Position numbers and translations under genes: made by a program. This document shows positions 32,143-43,740 of a DNA stretch of 64,000 bases, piece after piece (position 1 is the stretch's first letter; every line of letters starts with the position of its first letter). The stretch spans positions 675,591-739,590 of the forward strand of contig MNCI01001451.1 of the NCBI GenBank assembly GCA_015680685.1, read 5' to 3'. Source of the stretch: Gnetum montanum. Lineage: Eukaryota; Streptophyta; Gnetopsida; Gnetales; Gnetaceae. Below the pieces are notes generated by a model. The model was not told the origin of the DNA. It searched no databases and saw nothing but the letters and a program-made list of their open reading frames with translations.

Positions 32143-33400
32143 TTATTCAAGAGCAAGATTAGCATTAATGATGACCAATTTACCATTCTTTAAAAATGCA
32201 TACTCCTTACCAACCGGTAAAATTTTTAGCTCTAAGGGCTCCTGCTTGAAGTGATCAGGGCTTTTCAACTCTCCCCAATAGGTATCACCATCTTCATCAG
32301 AGAGTTGGGAATGAACTTGTTCAATTTTTTCCATGCCTTCTACATATGCAAATGTTAAGCTCTCAGTTGGTTCCATGCAGATTGTGCTACTACCTAAATA
32401 AGCTATCAACCACTAGGTGCCCTCCTGCTTTGTGGCTACTATGTATAGACACCTTTGAATATTGATCTCTTGTGCACACTGATTGCATGCCTTAATGTAT
32501 GTGCTCTTGATGGACCAAATCTTTTGCACACAATTACATCCATTATTATTGTACATAATGCATGCAATACACTTCTTCTCAATCTTTCCTAGCTCATTTT
32601 CCTTGGATATTTCTAGAGATAGGTCCCTTATACTCATTCGTGCATGGACCATGCTTAACCAAGTCCTTTCCATGAAGATGGAAAAGTTACTTTTATAGTT
32701 GTCCATGTTCATTACTAGAAAATCAGCAGGATAGGACCACCCATAAACTATGATCACAATGTCCTCTACTAATCCCAAAGGGACAGTAATTGACTGATCT
32801 GCTAATTCTAGATGAATGTTACTCTTCTTAAGAGGTGATAGGTTTCAGGCCTTGTACATGTCATGGGAGATGAGATTAACTCCAAAACCAAAGTTAAGAA
32901 GAGCCTTGCATGGTTCCTATCCAATAATCTATAGATAGATGAGTGGACTTCCTAGATCAGATCTTTTCGTAGGAAGATTGCCAGCCTTAATCCAATAAAA
33001 AACAACATGAGTTGGCATTATAATGCAGATCCTAGGTGGCACTTGGTTTGAAGGGCACTTGAAGGTATTTGATGTAGAGGATGAGGGTGATGGAGATGTA
33101 GGATGATTAGCTGGAGTAGCTTGTGAGGCCTAGAGATGAGATTAACTCCAAAACCAAAGTCAAGAAGAGCCTTGCATGGTTCCTATCCAGTAATCTGTAG
33201 ATAGATGAGCGGACTTCCTAAATTAGATCTTTTTGTAGGAAGATTGCCAGCCTTAATCCAATAAAAAACAACATGAGTTGACATTATAATGCAGATCCTA
33301 GGTGGCACTTGGTTTGAAGGGCACTTGAAGGTATTTGATGTAGAGGATGAGGGTGATGGAGATGTAGGATGATTAGCTGGAGTAGCTTGTGAGGCCTAGA
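32143..33400 (-). pseudogene. B1 aspartic protease region, with 266-bp duplication
   Basis: Protease-type text: GLVEDIVIIVYGWSYPADFL, then VMNMDNYKSNFSIFMERTWL and SIRDLSLEISKENELGKIEKK (32780-32560), corresponding to the family pattern DFVVLD...PIILGRPFL. The active-site block reads LLNFGFGVNLISHDMYKA (Asp to Asn). Downstream (32409-32143) the polyprotein linker CMEPTESLTFAYVEGMEKIE leads to RT. A 266-bp tandem duplication (32871-33136 and 33137-33402) covers the active-site region. Confidence 0.7.
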
Positions 33401-33402
33401 GA
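32871..33402. repeat. 266-bp tandem duplication in B1
   Basis: tgagattaactccaaaacc starts at 32871 and again at 33137. The two copies are nearly identical (a handful of transitions) and end before gcctagaga. B2 has one copy, so the duplication arose in B1. Confidence 0.85.
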
Positions 33403-35751
33403 GGATTGCTAGGCTAGAAGAAAGGTCTTTTCCTTGATCGATTGTCCAAACCACTTGGTTGAAAAACTAGTTATGAGTGTATAGTCCTCGTAGCATTTCA
33501 TTGTTGCAGCTGTGGAGGAATCTGTCCTTGCATGGATAGAGCAAGAGGTAATTGAATTGATGTTGGAGGTATATGTGTATAGGGATGTGGAGGATGATAA
33601 GGATACATATACATATTTTCCCCTCAAGTAGATGGTGAATGTGTTTAGTGGTATTTTGGAGGGTAATAGTGATGCTGGAATGATGCATGACTTGTAAAAC
33701 TTCTAGGGGAGATGGACTGCTAAACATAATACTCGTATGGATCTGGTTACCTATAAGGGTATTGTTGCCTTGGTAGTGGCATTCCCCACAATTGTGGTTG
33801 GTACCACTATTGGTATTGTTCGTACCATTGTGAAGGAGTTCCACTTGGGTAGTAAGCTTGTTATTGTTGGTGGAACTTCCTTAGACTACCTTGAGGGTAA
33901 GGTAATCGTCTTGGAGTTTGCCTATGTGCTAGGCAAGGATTCAATGTGTAAACTCCAAATTCTTGTAAGTGTGACATCATAGGGCAACATCACTTAGATG
34001 TTTGTATTCGCATATGTCACATTCAGTTTCATCATTAGAGTCAAACTCCACAACTTTCTCTACCATGACAGTTTTTCCCCTACCTCTTTAGTAGGCACGT
34101 TTAGCTTCTTTTCGCCTCCTGCGATTATGATCACCATTTTGTCCTTTGGATTCTTCAACAATCTTTAAAGCAATTTGAAATTTTTCATCCAAAGAGTCTC
34201 ATAACTTGTCAACCTTGGCCAAAATGTTAGAAATAGATTTTTGGATGGGCAAGGTCTTTCTGTTCACCACTTCATCAAGTGGTGACTCCTCCTCATCACA
34301 AAATTGGACCTCATGTTTTCTGATGGAAGGGTCCCTATTATACTTTTCAATACTTTCCCTTTTTCGTAGTTCACCTTCTTCTTTTACTACCTACTTGATT
34401 AACCTTTGGATCTAATGAGCCCTCATTTTAGACAACCTTCCTTGGACATACACCCCAAGGGTTCTTCTTGTTTCTGATCTAAGCCCATCTATGATATGGC
34501 AAAGTTGTTCACTCTAAGAATAACCATGGCTAGGGCATTGGTGTAAGAGAGAATAGTATTGGCCCATGGTGACATCCAAGGGTTCATGTACTCCTTGCTT
34601 CTAGCCTTGGATTTGCCTTCTCAAATTAGACACTTTGGAGTACGTCTGATATTTATCATTGAATAGTTCTAACATGGTATTCCATCTGTGGGTAGATAAG
34701 GATCGATACCAACTTTTAGCTTCCATAATGAGTGTCCTTGGGAAATTTTTGAGTTTCTACCACTCATTCTTTATGTTCTATAATGCATAGGCATCTTGAA
34801 AATCTTGTAAATGTGTCTGTGAATCAAAATGGTATCCCCCCTCAAATCTTGGGATATTGTTCATGTCTAGGGACTTGATCAAACTATCTTTCATATGCCT
34901 GGTTGGGATTTTCACTACCTCCAAAATATTGAACATACTTCAAGTCACTAATAAAGGCTCATCATCATCATTGTATTGATGACATCAATGATGGTTTTGG
35001 CCATCCCTTTAATTTTGGTGGCCTTCATGGTCATTATTATCTTGGTGATCACCTTCATCACGATCGTTTCGATGGTGGCTTCCATGAGAACCATCAGATG
35101 AAGAGGAATGTTCGGAATTAGATGAAGAGGATGAAGAGGAAGGTTGACCACCACTGCCACCATGGTATCCACCACCACTCTTACACTTGTTATGATTACC
35201 ATCCTTAGATCCCTTGTTGTTGCAATGCTTACCCAAGTCCCTACCTTGGCTATCACTCTTTCTTGAACCCAATTTATGAATAGTGGATTGCACAGTCAAG
35301 TTCATACCCTCACCATCCATAGCAAGGTGTGGACAATATTCATGTTGAGAACCTTCTAATGAAGGATCCCCATTATCATCTTGGTGTACTAGGAACAATG
35401 GATTAGTGTAATGTTTTCCCTTTGTAGCTTTATGGAGTTTCTCCTAATGTTGATCTCATTTGCATTGTGTTTGAGTGAGATAGTAGTTTCGAGTGTCATA
35501 TTAATCCAAAATGTATTCTCATGAAGATCTTCTATACCTAACTTCTTAAGGATTTTGAATAGCATTCTGGGTACAGATCGATCAGGAGGCAAGACTACCT
35601 TGCCCTCCATAACACACCATTACAACTATTCATCCTAATGTAGGATGAAGGTGAAGTTTGACATAAACTCATCTAGATGAGTGTATAGCACATTGCATTC
35701 TTGTGGGACTAGTGGTTTGGTATCTTTGGGATTATGAGAAGAAGAAGACAT
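33403..35751 (-). pseudogene. B1 gag
   Basis: Starts MSSSHNPKDTKPLVPQ at 35751, about 145 bp after the PBS. N-terminal region: a conserved HLDEFMSNFTFILH block and VVLPPDRSVPRMLFKIL; then a Ser/Gly/His-rich low-complexity stretch (35210-35020). Core: LDMNNIPRFEGGYHFD, LQDFQDAYAL, LIMEAKSWYRSL, WNTMLELFNDKYQTYSKVSN (34880-34620), SLLHQCPSHGYS. C-terminal: basic RRRREAKRAY and a zinc-like patch CDICEYKHLSDVAL (near 34010), similar to the A family motif. Many stops. The - ORFs 33467-33844 and 35009-35398 are open fragments of it. Confidence 0.75.
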
Positions 35752-35896
35752 TTTACAAAAAATAAAAAACAAAAAAAAATTATCAGTGTGCTTTTATAAT
35801 TCTATGTATAGTGGAAATGATATTGAAATTTAAGTTTGTATAACGATATTAATGGCATTCACTTACACCGAAATAGCACACGTTCCACAAACAAAA

Positions 35897-35914
35897 TCCT
35901 TAGCAACATCACTA
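35897..35914 (-). other. B1 primer-binding site, decayed
   Basis: Minus TAGTGATGTTGCTAAGGA beside the middle LTR; recognisable as a degraded tRNA-Asp-type PBS only by comparison with B2 and B3. Confidence 0.55.
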
Positions 35915-36311
35915 ATGATGAGTGGTGAGGTACCCCTGTGCCCAACCATATGAATCACAAAGCATTCATATGTGATCCGATCAAATTCTATGGACTTTGT
36001 CATTTCCAGTGCATTGGCCCTTTAGGAAGTGAATCTAGCCTTAAGGTCAATTGTTGTCTTCCCAGTTACACTTGTGATATTCATTGGTAAGGTTAAGTGT
36101 AATTGAGGCATTCAATTTTTATCATTTTTATGTTTCATAGTTGGGTTCTTGAATTTTAGATAAATGGATTTGATTAACTAATCTAAATTAACTAATTAAC
36201 TAATCATTTAACTAATCCTAACATAAGTATCTATTCCCACTTGCTGTACACATCTTGAACCCACCTATTCACTGCTCGATGACCAAGCGCTACACTACTA
36301 GGCATACCAAG

Positions 36312-37290
36312 TGATGAGTGGCGAGGTACCCCTACACTCAACCATACAAATATGAGCATGTACGCATGATCCGGTCGAACTCCGTAGACTAAATGCCTTA
36401 ATGCCACAAGGAATGCTTGGGGTTAATCGTTCGTTGTCTTCCNNNNNNNNNNNNNNNNNNNNNNNNNNNNNNNNNNNNNNNNNNNNNNNNNNNNNNNNNN
36501 NNNNNNNNNNNNNNNNNNNNNNNNNNNNNNNNNNNNNNNNNNNNNNNNNNNNNNNNNNNNNNNNNNNNNNNNNNNNNNNNNNNNNNNNNNNNNNNNNNNN
36601 NNNNNNNNNNNNNNNNNNNNNNNNNNNNNNNNNNNNNNNNNNNNNNNNNNNNNNNNNNNNNNNNNNNNNNNNNNNNNNNNNNNNNNNNNNNNNNNNNNNN
36701 NNNNNNNNNNNNNNNNNNNNNNNNNNNNNNNNNNNNNNNNNNNNNNNNNNNNNNNNNNNNNNNNNNNNNNNNNNNNNNNNNNNNNNNNNNNNNNNNNNNN
36801 NNNNNNNNNNNNNNNNNNNNNNNNNNNNNNNNNNNNNNNNNNNNNNNNNNNNNNNNNNNNNNNNNNNNNNNNNNNNNNNNNNNNNNNNNNNNNNNNNNNN
36901 NNNNNNNNNNNNNNNNNNNNNNNNNNNNNNNNNNNNNNNNNNNNNNNNNNNNNNNNNNNNNNNNNNNNNNNNNNNNNNNNNNNNNNNNNNNNNNNNNNNN
37001 NNNNNNNNNNNNNNNNNNNNNNNNNNNNNNNNNNNNNNNNNNNNNNNNNNNNNNNNNNNNNNNNNNNNNNNNNNNNNNNNNNNNNNNNNNNNNNNNNNNN
37101 NNNNNNNNNNNNNNNNNNNNNNNNNNNNNNNNNNNNNNNNNNNNNNNNNNNNNNNNNNNNNNNNNNNNNNNNNNNNNNNNNNNNNNNNNNNNNNNNNNNN
37201 NNNNNNNNNNNNNNNNNNNNNNNNNNNNNNNNNNNNNNNNNNNNNNNNNNNNNNNNNNNNNNNNNNNNNNNNNNNNNNNNNNNNCGATTA
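36312..37290 (-). mobile_element. Nested A-family LTR (probably solo), mostly hidden by Ns
   Basis: 36312 onward (tgatgagtggcgaggtaccc) matches the A LTR start at 18088 and 25723. CCAAG occurs at 36307-36311 and 37291-37295, a plausible 5-bp duplication. Only 131 bp on the left and about 6 bp on the right are sequenced. Whether it is a solo LTR or a full element is not known. Confidence 0.55.
36443..37284. other. Assembly gap (842 Ns)
   Basis: Run of N. ORFs reported across it are artefacts. Confidence 1.
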
Positions 37291-37814
37291 CCAAGCAAAT
37301 ACGTGTTATGCTCAAACCCATCATACTTATGTGTGTAATCTATCTAGCTTAATTGATTCATTAATGTAATAACTTAAAAACATTTAATAACTAATTAAAA
37401 TCATTTAATAAATAATTGGAAACAGTAAATGCATAAATAAAATACCTAATCTATCCAAAGTGGTGCAAGATTTATTAGAAAGCTCATCTTTATTACTGTA
37501 CATACTACTGTGCTCAGGTACAACAATTCTAGAATAAATATTTGTACACTCAATGACTCCTACTACAGGCACTTACAGAAAAAAATTTTAACTTTCGAAT
37601 GGAAAAAATGCAAGAGCTTCACTACAATTACAATCTACCTATTGCCATAAATGCGACTGCAAGCACGTATTTATAGCTGACTACAAACACCACATCAACG
37701 GGGCCCTGTCCACACATGATATGATGCATCAACTAGGCCTCATCAATGAGGCCTAGACAAGGAGGTTGCATTGACGAGGTTTTGTCAACGTAGCTGAAAA
37801 AACATGACTGATCA

Positions 37815-39148
37815 CCATGGTATTGCATTACAAAGACTATTGCTCCCCCACCCTCTTCCAAATGCACCGAAAAGGTAGCATCATTCCCAAAGATGTCTAG
37901 GAATTTCTGTTGTTACAAGAGGGATACCATCACCTCTTGGGCTCTTGGATTCAACCTTGTGTGCACTTGCATGCGTTGGGCTAAGAAAATTGATGTCCCA
38001 CCCTCCATCTGGCTTATGGTTTAGGCGACTTTCTTGAGGTGGCTCATGGTTGGTCTGTACACAAATGAATCACCATCACTTGTGCCTGATTACAGCTACT
38101 ACTGTTGTAAGATCTGCTCTTGGAGTTGGAGCATGTGCTCAATGGCAACGTAGGACTCTAGCATTGTCTCATGAGTGGATGGTGGAGGTGGTGGTTGCTA
38201 CTCCTCTTCCTAGATTACCTTCATAGGAACTTTGTCCTTCATTAGCTTTGCCTAGGAAGTGGTTGGAGCATGACAAACTATGTCATTAGTATAGTGGATT
38301 ATGCCACCTCTTTTGCATAGTTTTTTCATGAGGCATGGAAAAGGGAGCGTCTTCCTTCCACATTCATTCTCTATCTCAAGATAGAGTAGCTATGGAAGGT
38401 TGACAAGGAATCTATTGCTTAGACTAGTGCATGCATGGGTGAAGAAGACTGTGATCTTGCTATGCCTTACCATTGGATTGAGGTGAAAGGCTACAATTTT
38501 GAAGTATGCACATTTCACCATGATGAGTGCACCAAAATCCTTGTGATCCATTCCATAACACCACTGTGTCGATTCTTTCTGGACACTTGGATCTGCCTAT
38601 GTTAGAATTTCTACATGAGCAACCCTAGTTTTAGGTAATGCAAGGACCTCAGAGATTGCTTTCACTGAGTGGGCCATAGATATGTCCTTGATTTTGACTA
38701 TGGAACTAGCCTATCTATTATTCTAGAAAAGGTATGCATCTCCCATGTACCACTCCCTATTGGAATTGATGATGGACCACATGGAAGGGCTTTGCAGTTG
38801 AGTCTTGAATTCTGGAGGAGAAAACTCCAAGAAGGATCCAAAGTTCAACTCTTGAAGCATATACTTCTAAACCTTCTTGGACATAATTTGCTTGAGGTAG
38901 GTGTTCATTAAGATGACCTCAAGGTTCAATCTTGGTCCTAGTGCCTCATCTTGATGTGATTATTCTATCTCAACCACTTCAAGAATTTTCCTGATAGATT
39001 CCACTTCATGCTCTTCCCAAAGAGGTCTTGTTACATGAGTTTTTGCTACCTACTCATGGGGCTATTCTTGGACCCTTCTAGTTCTTGGTCATTTGTTCCT
39101 TAGTTGGGATGGTCCTCCCTCCTGTCGATGCTTTCCTTTTGATGCCAT
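37815..39148 (-). pseudogene. B2 accessory protein, C-terminal coiled coil deleted
   Basis: Starts MASKGKHRQEGGPSQ at 39148, matching A1 and A2 starts. Conserved blocks: ELNFGSFLEFSPPEFKTQL, WYMGDAYLF (WYLGETY in A2), and LPFPCLMKKLCKRGGIIHYT near residue 269 (267-268 in the A copies). The second block is FSVHLEEGGGAIVFVMQYHG near residue 435. It then stops abruptly at the LTR edge (37814), so the coiled-coil half found in A1 and A2 is missing. Contains stops. It lies downstream of integrase, behind an internal promoter-like block, which rules out translation as part of gag-pol in the usual way unless spliced. Confidence 0.65.
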
Positions 39149-39584
39149 ATATGGTCACAAAAAAACTAAGGATTAGCATGTGATGTGTAACTTATAACAT
39201 TTAGGTACCTTATCTTATTGGGCAGTTACACTTTGGCTCAGTTATGACCATGATTGACTGATTATTTTAATATTATTTGGTTTAGAAAGTTATTGGAGTT
39301 TTTTGGAAGGGTTTAACTTCATAAATTAATGTTTTTAATGTTAGTTTATTAGTTAAACCTTTGTGGGAGTTAGAAAACATTTAAAACATTTTCTATCAAA
39401 AACCTAAGGTTTGTGGCCCCCATAGTGTAGAGCTTACATTCAAGAGCTGCAAGATTGAAGAATGAGGTTAGTCAAACAAACAGTTTGGAAGTTATTTCTC
39501 TTGGAAGGTTCTAGGCTCTGAAAAATTCAAAAACTTCCCCCTCATTTGAGCTTAAATGTGAAAAAATATTAAGTGTGTCCATGT

Positions 39585-39680
39585 ATTTATAAGATTTTTT
39601 TGCTACATCAATAGGGTCCCATTGACAACGTCTCATTTACATGGTTAGCTTTGTTAACAAGGTCCTATCAACAAAGCCTA
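39585..39680 (-). promoter_or_regulatory. B2 internal U3-like promoter before the accessory ORF
   Basis: Minus TATAAAT (39585-39591) with, upstream on that strand, the short words of the B LTR U3: catcaatagggtcccattgacaacgtc and ggtcctatcaac. The B LTRs at 47051-47165 and 59551-59690 have the same order (TATAAAT, then gtcaacgtggccc/cattgatgagg words). The accessory ATG is about 440 bp downstream. Activity is inferred. Confidence 0.45.
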
Positions 39681-39789
39681 TAGAGAAAATTTTTCACTTT
39701 GAAAATATGAAGAAAAATGAAGAGTTTAAGCATGAAATTGGAGTCCTCAAAGAGTTAGAAAAGATATGAACATGATGAAATAGTGAAAG

Positions 39790-40375
39790 AGGGCTCAATT
39801 ATTCACAAAAAAAGAAGTTTTGGGATGGAGTATAAATTTGTATTAGAGAAATGCCATTAGGGAGCACATAGTTTGATGTAACTGATGGGGACTGCAAAAG
39901 GATTTGATTATGAAAATACGTAAGGATAAGAAAATGCCTACCCAAGAGAAATGCAAGTGGATCCTCACCATAGCAAGCTCACACCCTTTTTGCCCTTACA
40001 TCTCCTTAAACTAAGAAGTTTGTGGATCCTATAGTTGATTAATGGTTATGGAAAGTTAAGGACCTAATCCCAAAAGAATCAATCTCAAACTTTCAACTCA
40101 TTAAACTAAGACATTGAACAAGACATGGAAAACTGGCAATAAGGTGAAATTATGGGAAGCATTGGTGGATGAGAGAGAGAGAGGGATGGAGTTATGTATC
40201 CAAGTCACATGAATTCTCAAGTGGATTTTGTAGTTAAAGTGACTCGATAATGATCATTGTTAGTCTAGATCAAAACCATCCACTTTTAGTGACTTTGCAT
40301 TGATACTCTAAGACAAGTCCATTCCCTCAAGACACAAGACTAATGAACCTTAACGTGCTAGATGAAAATAAATTA
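39790..40375. other. B2 non-coding region 3' of integrase
   Basis: Matches 29536-30060 of B1 closely, including the GA run. No ORF. Confidence 0.6.
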
Positions 40376-41345
40376 GTCTCTCTTTCTTTGCTAGACTAAG
40401 ATCAAGGTCAAGATCACAAGTTGTTGAAAGTGTACGGAGCTCGGGTTGAATACGGAGAGTTTGCAGTTTTCTGTACACCAGCTCATAGAGAGAATAGCTT
40501 ATAGGAAGTTTCCACATTGAGTGGTAGTCCCATAGGGCATCATTAAGCTTAGTACTCTAGTCTCTCCTATATTTGCTAATTATTCTTGTTAAGATCTTAG
40601 TGATTTCCCTATTCATAACCTCATCTAGACCGATGGCTTGGGGGTGGTAAGGTGTTGCTAATTTATGTTCTACCCCCAAGCATTGCATTAGTTTTCAAAA
40701 GGTGGTGTCTGTAAAATGAGTACCATTATTAGAAATTAATGTATGTGGCACTCCAAACCTATTTACAACATTTTTTTGTACAAACTGAGCACATGTAGAG
40801 GATGTACAGTTGTTGACAACTGCTACTTCTACCCATTTTATACAATAGTTAACAACAACTATGATGTACACATTTCCATTCAACATGGATGTGATGGGAT
40901 CTATGAAGTCAATTCCCTAATTGTCAAATGGTTCCCATGGTTGGATCCACTACTGAGGATCCTCCATATGAGTAGTCATCTCACCATCACATTGTCAGCG
41001 TTTACAAAAGTGGATGAATTGGTGAGTGTCCTTGAAGAGTGTTGGCTAGTAATATCCTGCCATTAGGATCTTAATGGCCATGCATCTCCTAGCATAGTGG
41101 CCCCCACAAGGACCCTCATGAGCATCCTGGAGGATGTGCAATTGTTCAGCATTAGGGACAAACCAATGAACTAGGCCATTAGCATACATCTTGTAAAGGT
41201 GCCCATTAATCTCCATGAAACATTTGGCCTGATGAAGAAACTACTATTTCGTCTTATTGTCTAACTCATATGGCATCTCTTGAGTGAGAAGGTAGGTAAG
41301 AATGTCATCATACTAGTTAGGTTCATTGGGCACTTATTCATTTAT
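40376..41345 (-). pseudogene. B2 integrase
   Basis: More complete than in B1. The zinc domain is at about 41140-40980. Core: YIIVVVNYCIKWVEVAVV and VPHTLISNNGTHFTDT; both catalytic Asp are changed to Asn (a G-to-A change on the coding strand). The Glu region ATPYHPQAIGLDEVMNRE (near 40645-40590) is kept, then DALWDYHSMWKLPISYSLY and a C-terminal RIQPELRTLS. Stops are present. The part right of the core holds the connection to RNase H. Confidence 0.8.
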
Positions 41346-42960
41346 AGCACCAGCAAAGAGGAGTTCAATAGGAAACTAAACTGATAATGAGTTCTACTCC
41401 TGCTTGTTGTCCCATAGTAACTGAGACCACATTCTTGACTTCCTTTCAATCTATCATTATGAGATTGAATTTCTGTAAGATCATAAGACACCATATGATA
41501 TGGGGGCTCACCATCGATTTGTTCATGAGAAAGTAGATTGCACTATGGTCTGTGTGCATGAATACCTTGTATCCAAGCACATAGTGCTTGAATTTCTCCA
41601 AGGCATACACCATTGCCATCAGTTCTTTCTCTATTATGGTGTAATTCAGTTGTGCACCCATAATGCTTCAGCTTGCATAGCAAATATAGTAAGGATATTT
41701 CTAATCATCCAACTATGTGAGCATGGCTCCCAAAGCATAATTTGATGCATCCATCATGATATGGAATAGTCTGGACTAGTCAAGTACTCGCAGCATTAGA
41801 GTTTCCATGAGCTTTTTCTTGAGGTGTTGGAATGCATTCTTGCATTCCTCAGTCTAGACAAATGGAACATCCTTCTTTGTTAGCTCCATCAATGGTTTAG
41901 TTATCTTAGAGAAAGTCTCTATGAATCATCAATAGTAGCTAGTGTGACTAAGGAATGACTAGACATCTTTCATAGTTTTCAGTTGGTGGATAACTCCTTG
42001 GATGACCCTTATTTTTTTAGGGTCCACCTCAATCGCTGCTTGTGATATTTTGTACCCTAAGACAATTCCCTCCTAGACCATTAGATGGCTCTATTGCTAA
42101 TTGAGCTTAAGGTTGGTCTCCACACACCTTTTTAGTACTTGCTTAAGGTGGTCCAGAGCTTGCTCAAATGTAGTGTTATAGGTGGAGAAGTCATTCATGA
42201 AGACTTCCACCCCACTACCAATCTGTTATTGACAAATGCTTATGACAAGGTGTTGGAAGGTTGTAGGGGCATTGCATAGGCCAAATGGCATCTTTCTATA
42301 TGCAAAAGTTTCCCAAGGACTTGTGAATATAGTTTTGACTTGATCCTCAAGTACAATCTAGATTTGGTTATAGCCACTAGAACCATCAAGAAAGCTATAA
42401 TAGTAATGCATAGAGATGGTTTCCAACACCTGATTCACAAATGACAAAAAAAAATGATCTTTGTATGTCACCATATTCAATAGCCTAAAGTCAATATAGA
42501 CCCTCCACTTACCACCTTTCTTTGGCACTACTATAAGTAGGCTAACCCACTCGCTATTCGTAATGGGGTAGATGAACCCTACCTTGAGGAGTTGTTCAAT
42601 CTTCTCTTTGATGATTTGCTTTAGTTTGGGGTTCAACCATAGCTACGGATACCTCTTTGGCTTTATGGAAGGATTTTTATAGATGCAGTGCTAGCATATC
42701 CTAGGATAAATCCCAAGAAGTTTAGGATATGACCAAGTAAAGGCTATTGATCATTTGTTAACCACCTTCAATAACTTCTTTTTTTATTTGGGAGTAAGAT
42801 TAGTATTGATTATCACTAACTTTCCATTGTTCCAAAAAGCATATTCCATGTTGGAAGGTAGAGTTTTCAACTCTAGGGGCTCCTGTTTGAAACTTTCAAG
42901 GATTTCCTACTCTTTCCAATTCGTATCATCAAGTTCATCATCGAAGAGTTGGTGATGAAC
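41346..42960 (-). pseudogene. B2 reverse transcriptase-RNase H
   Basis: RT blocks: LLKVGFIYPITNSEWVSLLI, VVPKKGGKWRVYIDFRLLN, and FLDGSSGYNQI (motif A Asp kept, 42395-42358). The FMDD site reads VEVFMNDFST near 42205 (Asp to Asn). RNase H: MMDASNYALGAML (near 41750), LNYTIIEKELMAMVYALEKF, and HTDHSAIYFLMN. B1 and B2 have lost different catalytic residues. Open parts: 42358-42636 and 41446-41661. Confidence 0.8.
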
Positions 42961-43740
42961 TTGCTCTAGTTCATCCATGCCTTCAACATAGGCACTCATC
43001 AAGCTCTTAGTTGGTTCCATGTGAATTGTTCAGTTGCTATCAGGATCAACTGTCAACCATTGGGTGCCCTCCTATTTTGTGGCTACTGCGTATAAGCACC
43101 TTTGAATTTTAAACATATTTGTACATTGCCTTCATGCTATGATGGATGTACTTTTTATGGACCATAGTTTTTGCACATAGTTGCATCTTGTATCACTATA
43201 TGTGATGCATGGAACTTGCTTCTTCTCTATCTTTCCAAATTCATTCTCCTTGGAAATCTCCAAGGAGAGGTCTCTAATTTCCAACCATGCATCAATGATG
43301 CTCAACCAAGCCCTTCCCATGATGATTGGAAAGTCCTCCTTGCAATTATCAATACAGATCACTAGGAAGTCAGTAGAATAAGATCATCCAAAGATAGTGG
43401 TCACAATGTCCTCCACCAGTCTCAAATGAATAATGATGGACTGGTCTACCAACTCAAGAGGAATGTTTCTCTTATTGAATGGAGGCAAGTTCCAGGCTTT
43501 ATACATCTAATGAGAAATCAAATTTAGACCAAAATTTGAATCCAGAGAAGCCTTGCAAGGCTCATTCCCAATGATTTGTAGGTAAATAAGGGAACTTCCA
43601 AGATCAAATCTCTTCTTAGGAAGATGGTCAACCTTAATCCAATCGATTATCACATGGGTCAACATGATGGTACACACTTTGGGAGATGTTTGATTTGACA
43701 GGTTCTCGAACAGATTTGTAGAGGATGAGGAAGAAGCAGG
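42961..43740 (-). pseudogene. B2 aspartic protease region
   Basis: Blocks: SLDSNFGLNLIS (active-site region with Asp-Ser kept but Gly lost), PLELVDQSI-type text, LVEDIVTTIFG, DFLVICIDNCKEDFPIIMGR then AWLSIIDAWLEIRDLSLEIS (43365-43250). It has a single copy of the region that is duplicated in B1. Confidence 0.7.

Larger units (their letters stand above)
35916..37814 (-). repeat. Middle family B LTR (shared by B1 and B2), split by a nested A-type LTR and a gap
   Basis: Left part 35916-36311 starts TGATGAGTGGTGAGG; right part 37291-37814 continues the B LTR (aagtggtgcaag, ctcatctttattactgt, caggcacttacag, minus-strand TATA at 37669-37676) and ends acatgactgatca. The interrupting segment 36312-37290 begins like an A-family LTR. 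Confidence 0.75.

Noticed and set aside
33737-33982. 81-residue + ORF with hydrophobic VVAFPTIVVGTTIGIV (and the similar 44037-44291 + ORF)
   Set aside because: Antisense of gag C-terminal repeats in B1 and B2; the sense frame carries the homology.
35009-35398. Ser/Gly/His-rich 129-residue ORF as a separate gene
   Set aside because: It is the low-complexity N-terminal part of B1 gag; the equivalent part is found in B2 and B3 gag.
36398-37369. Four 290-320 residue ORFs in both orientations
   Set aside because: They are made of the N run; only a few real codons lie at each edge.
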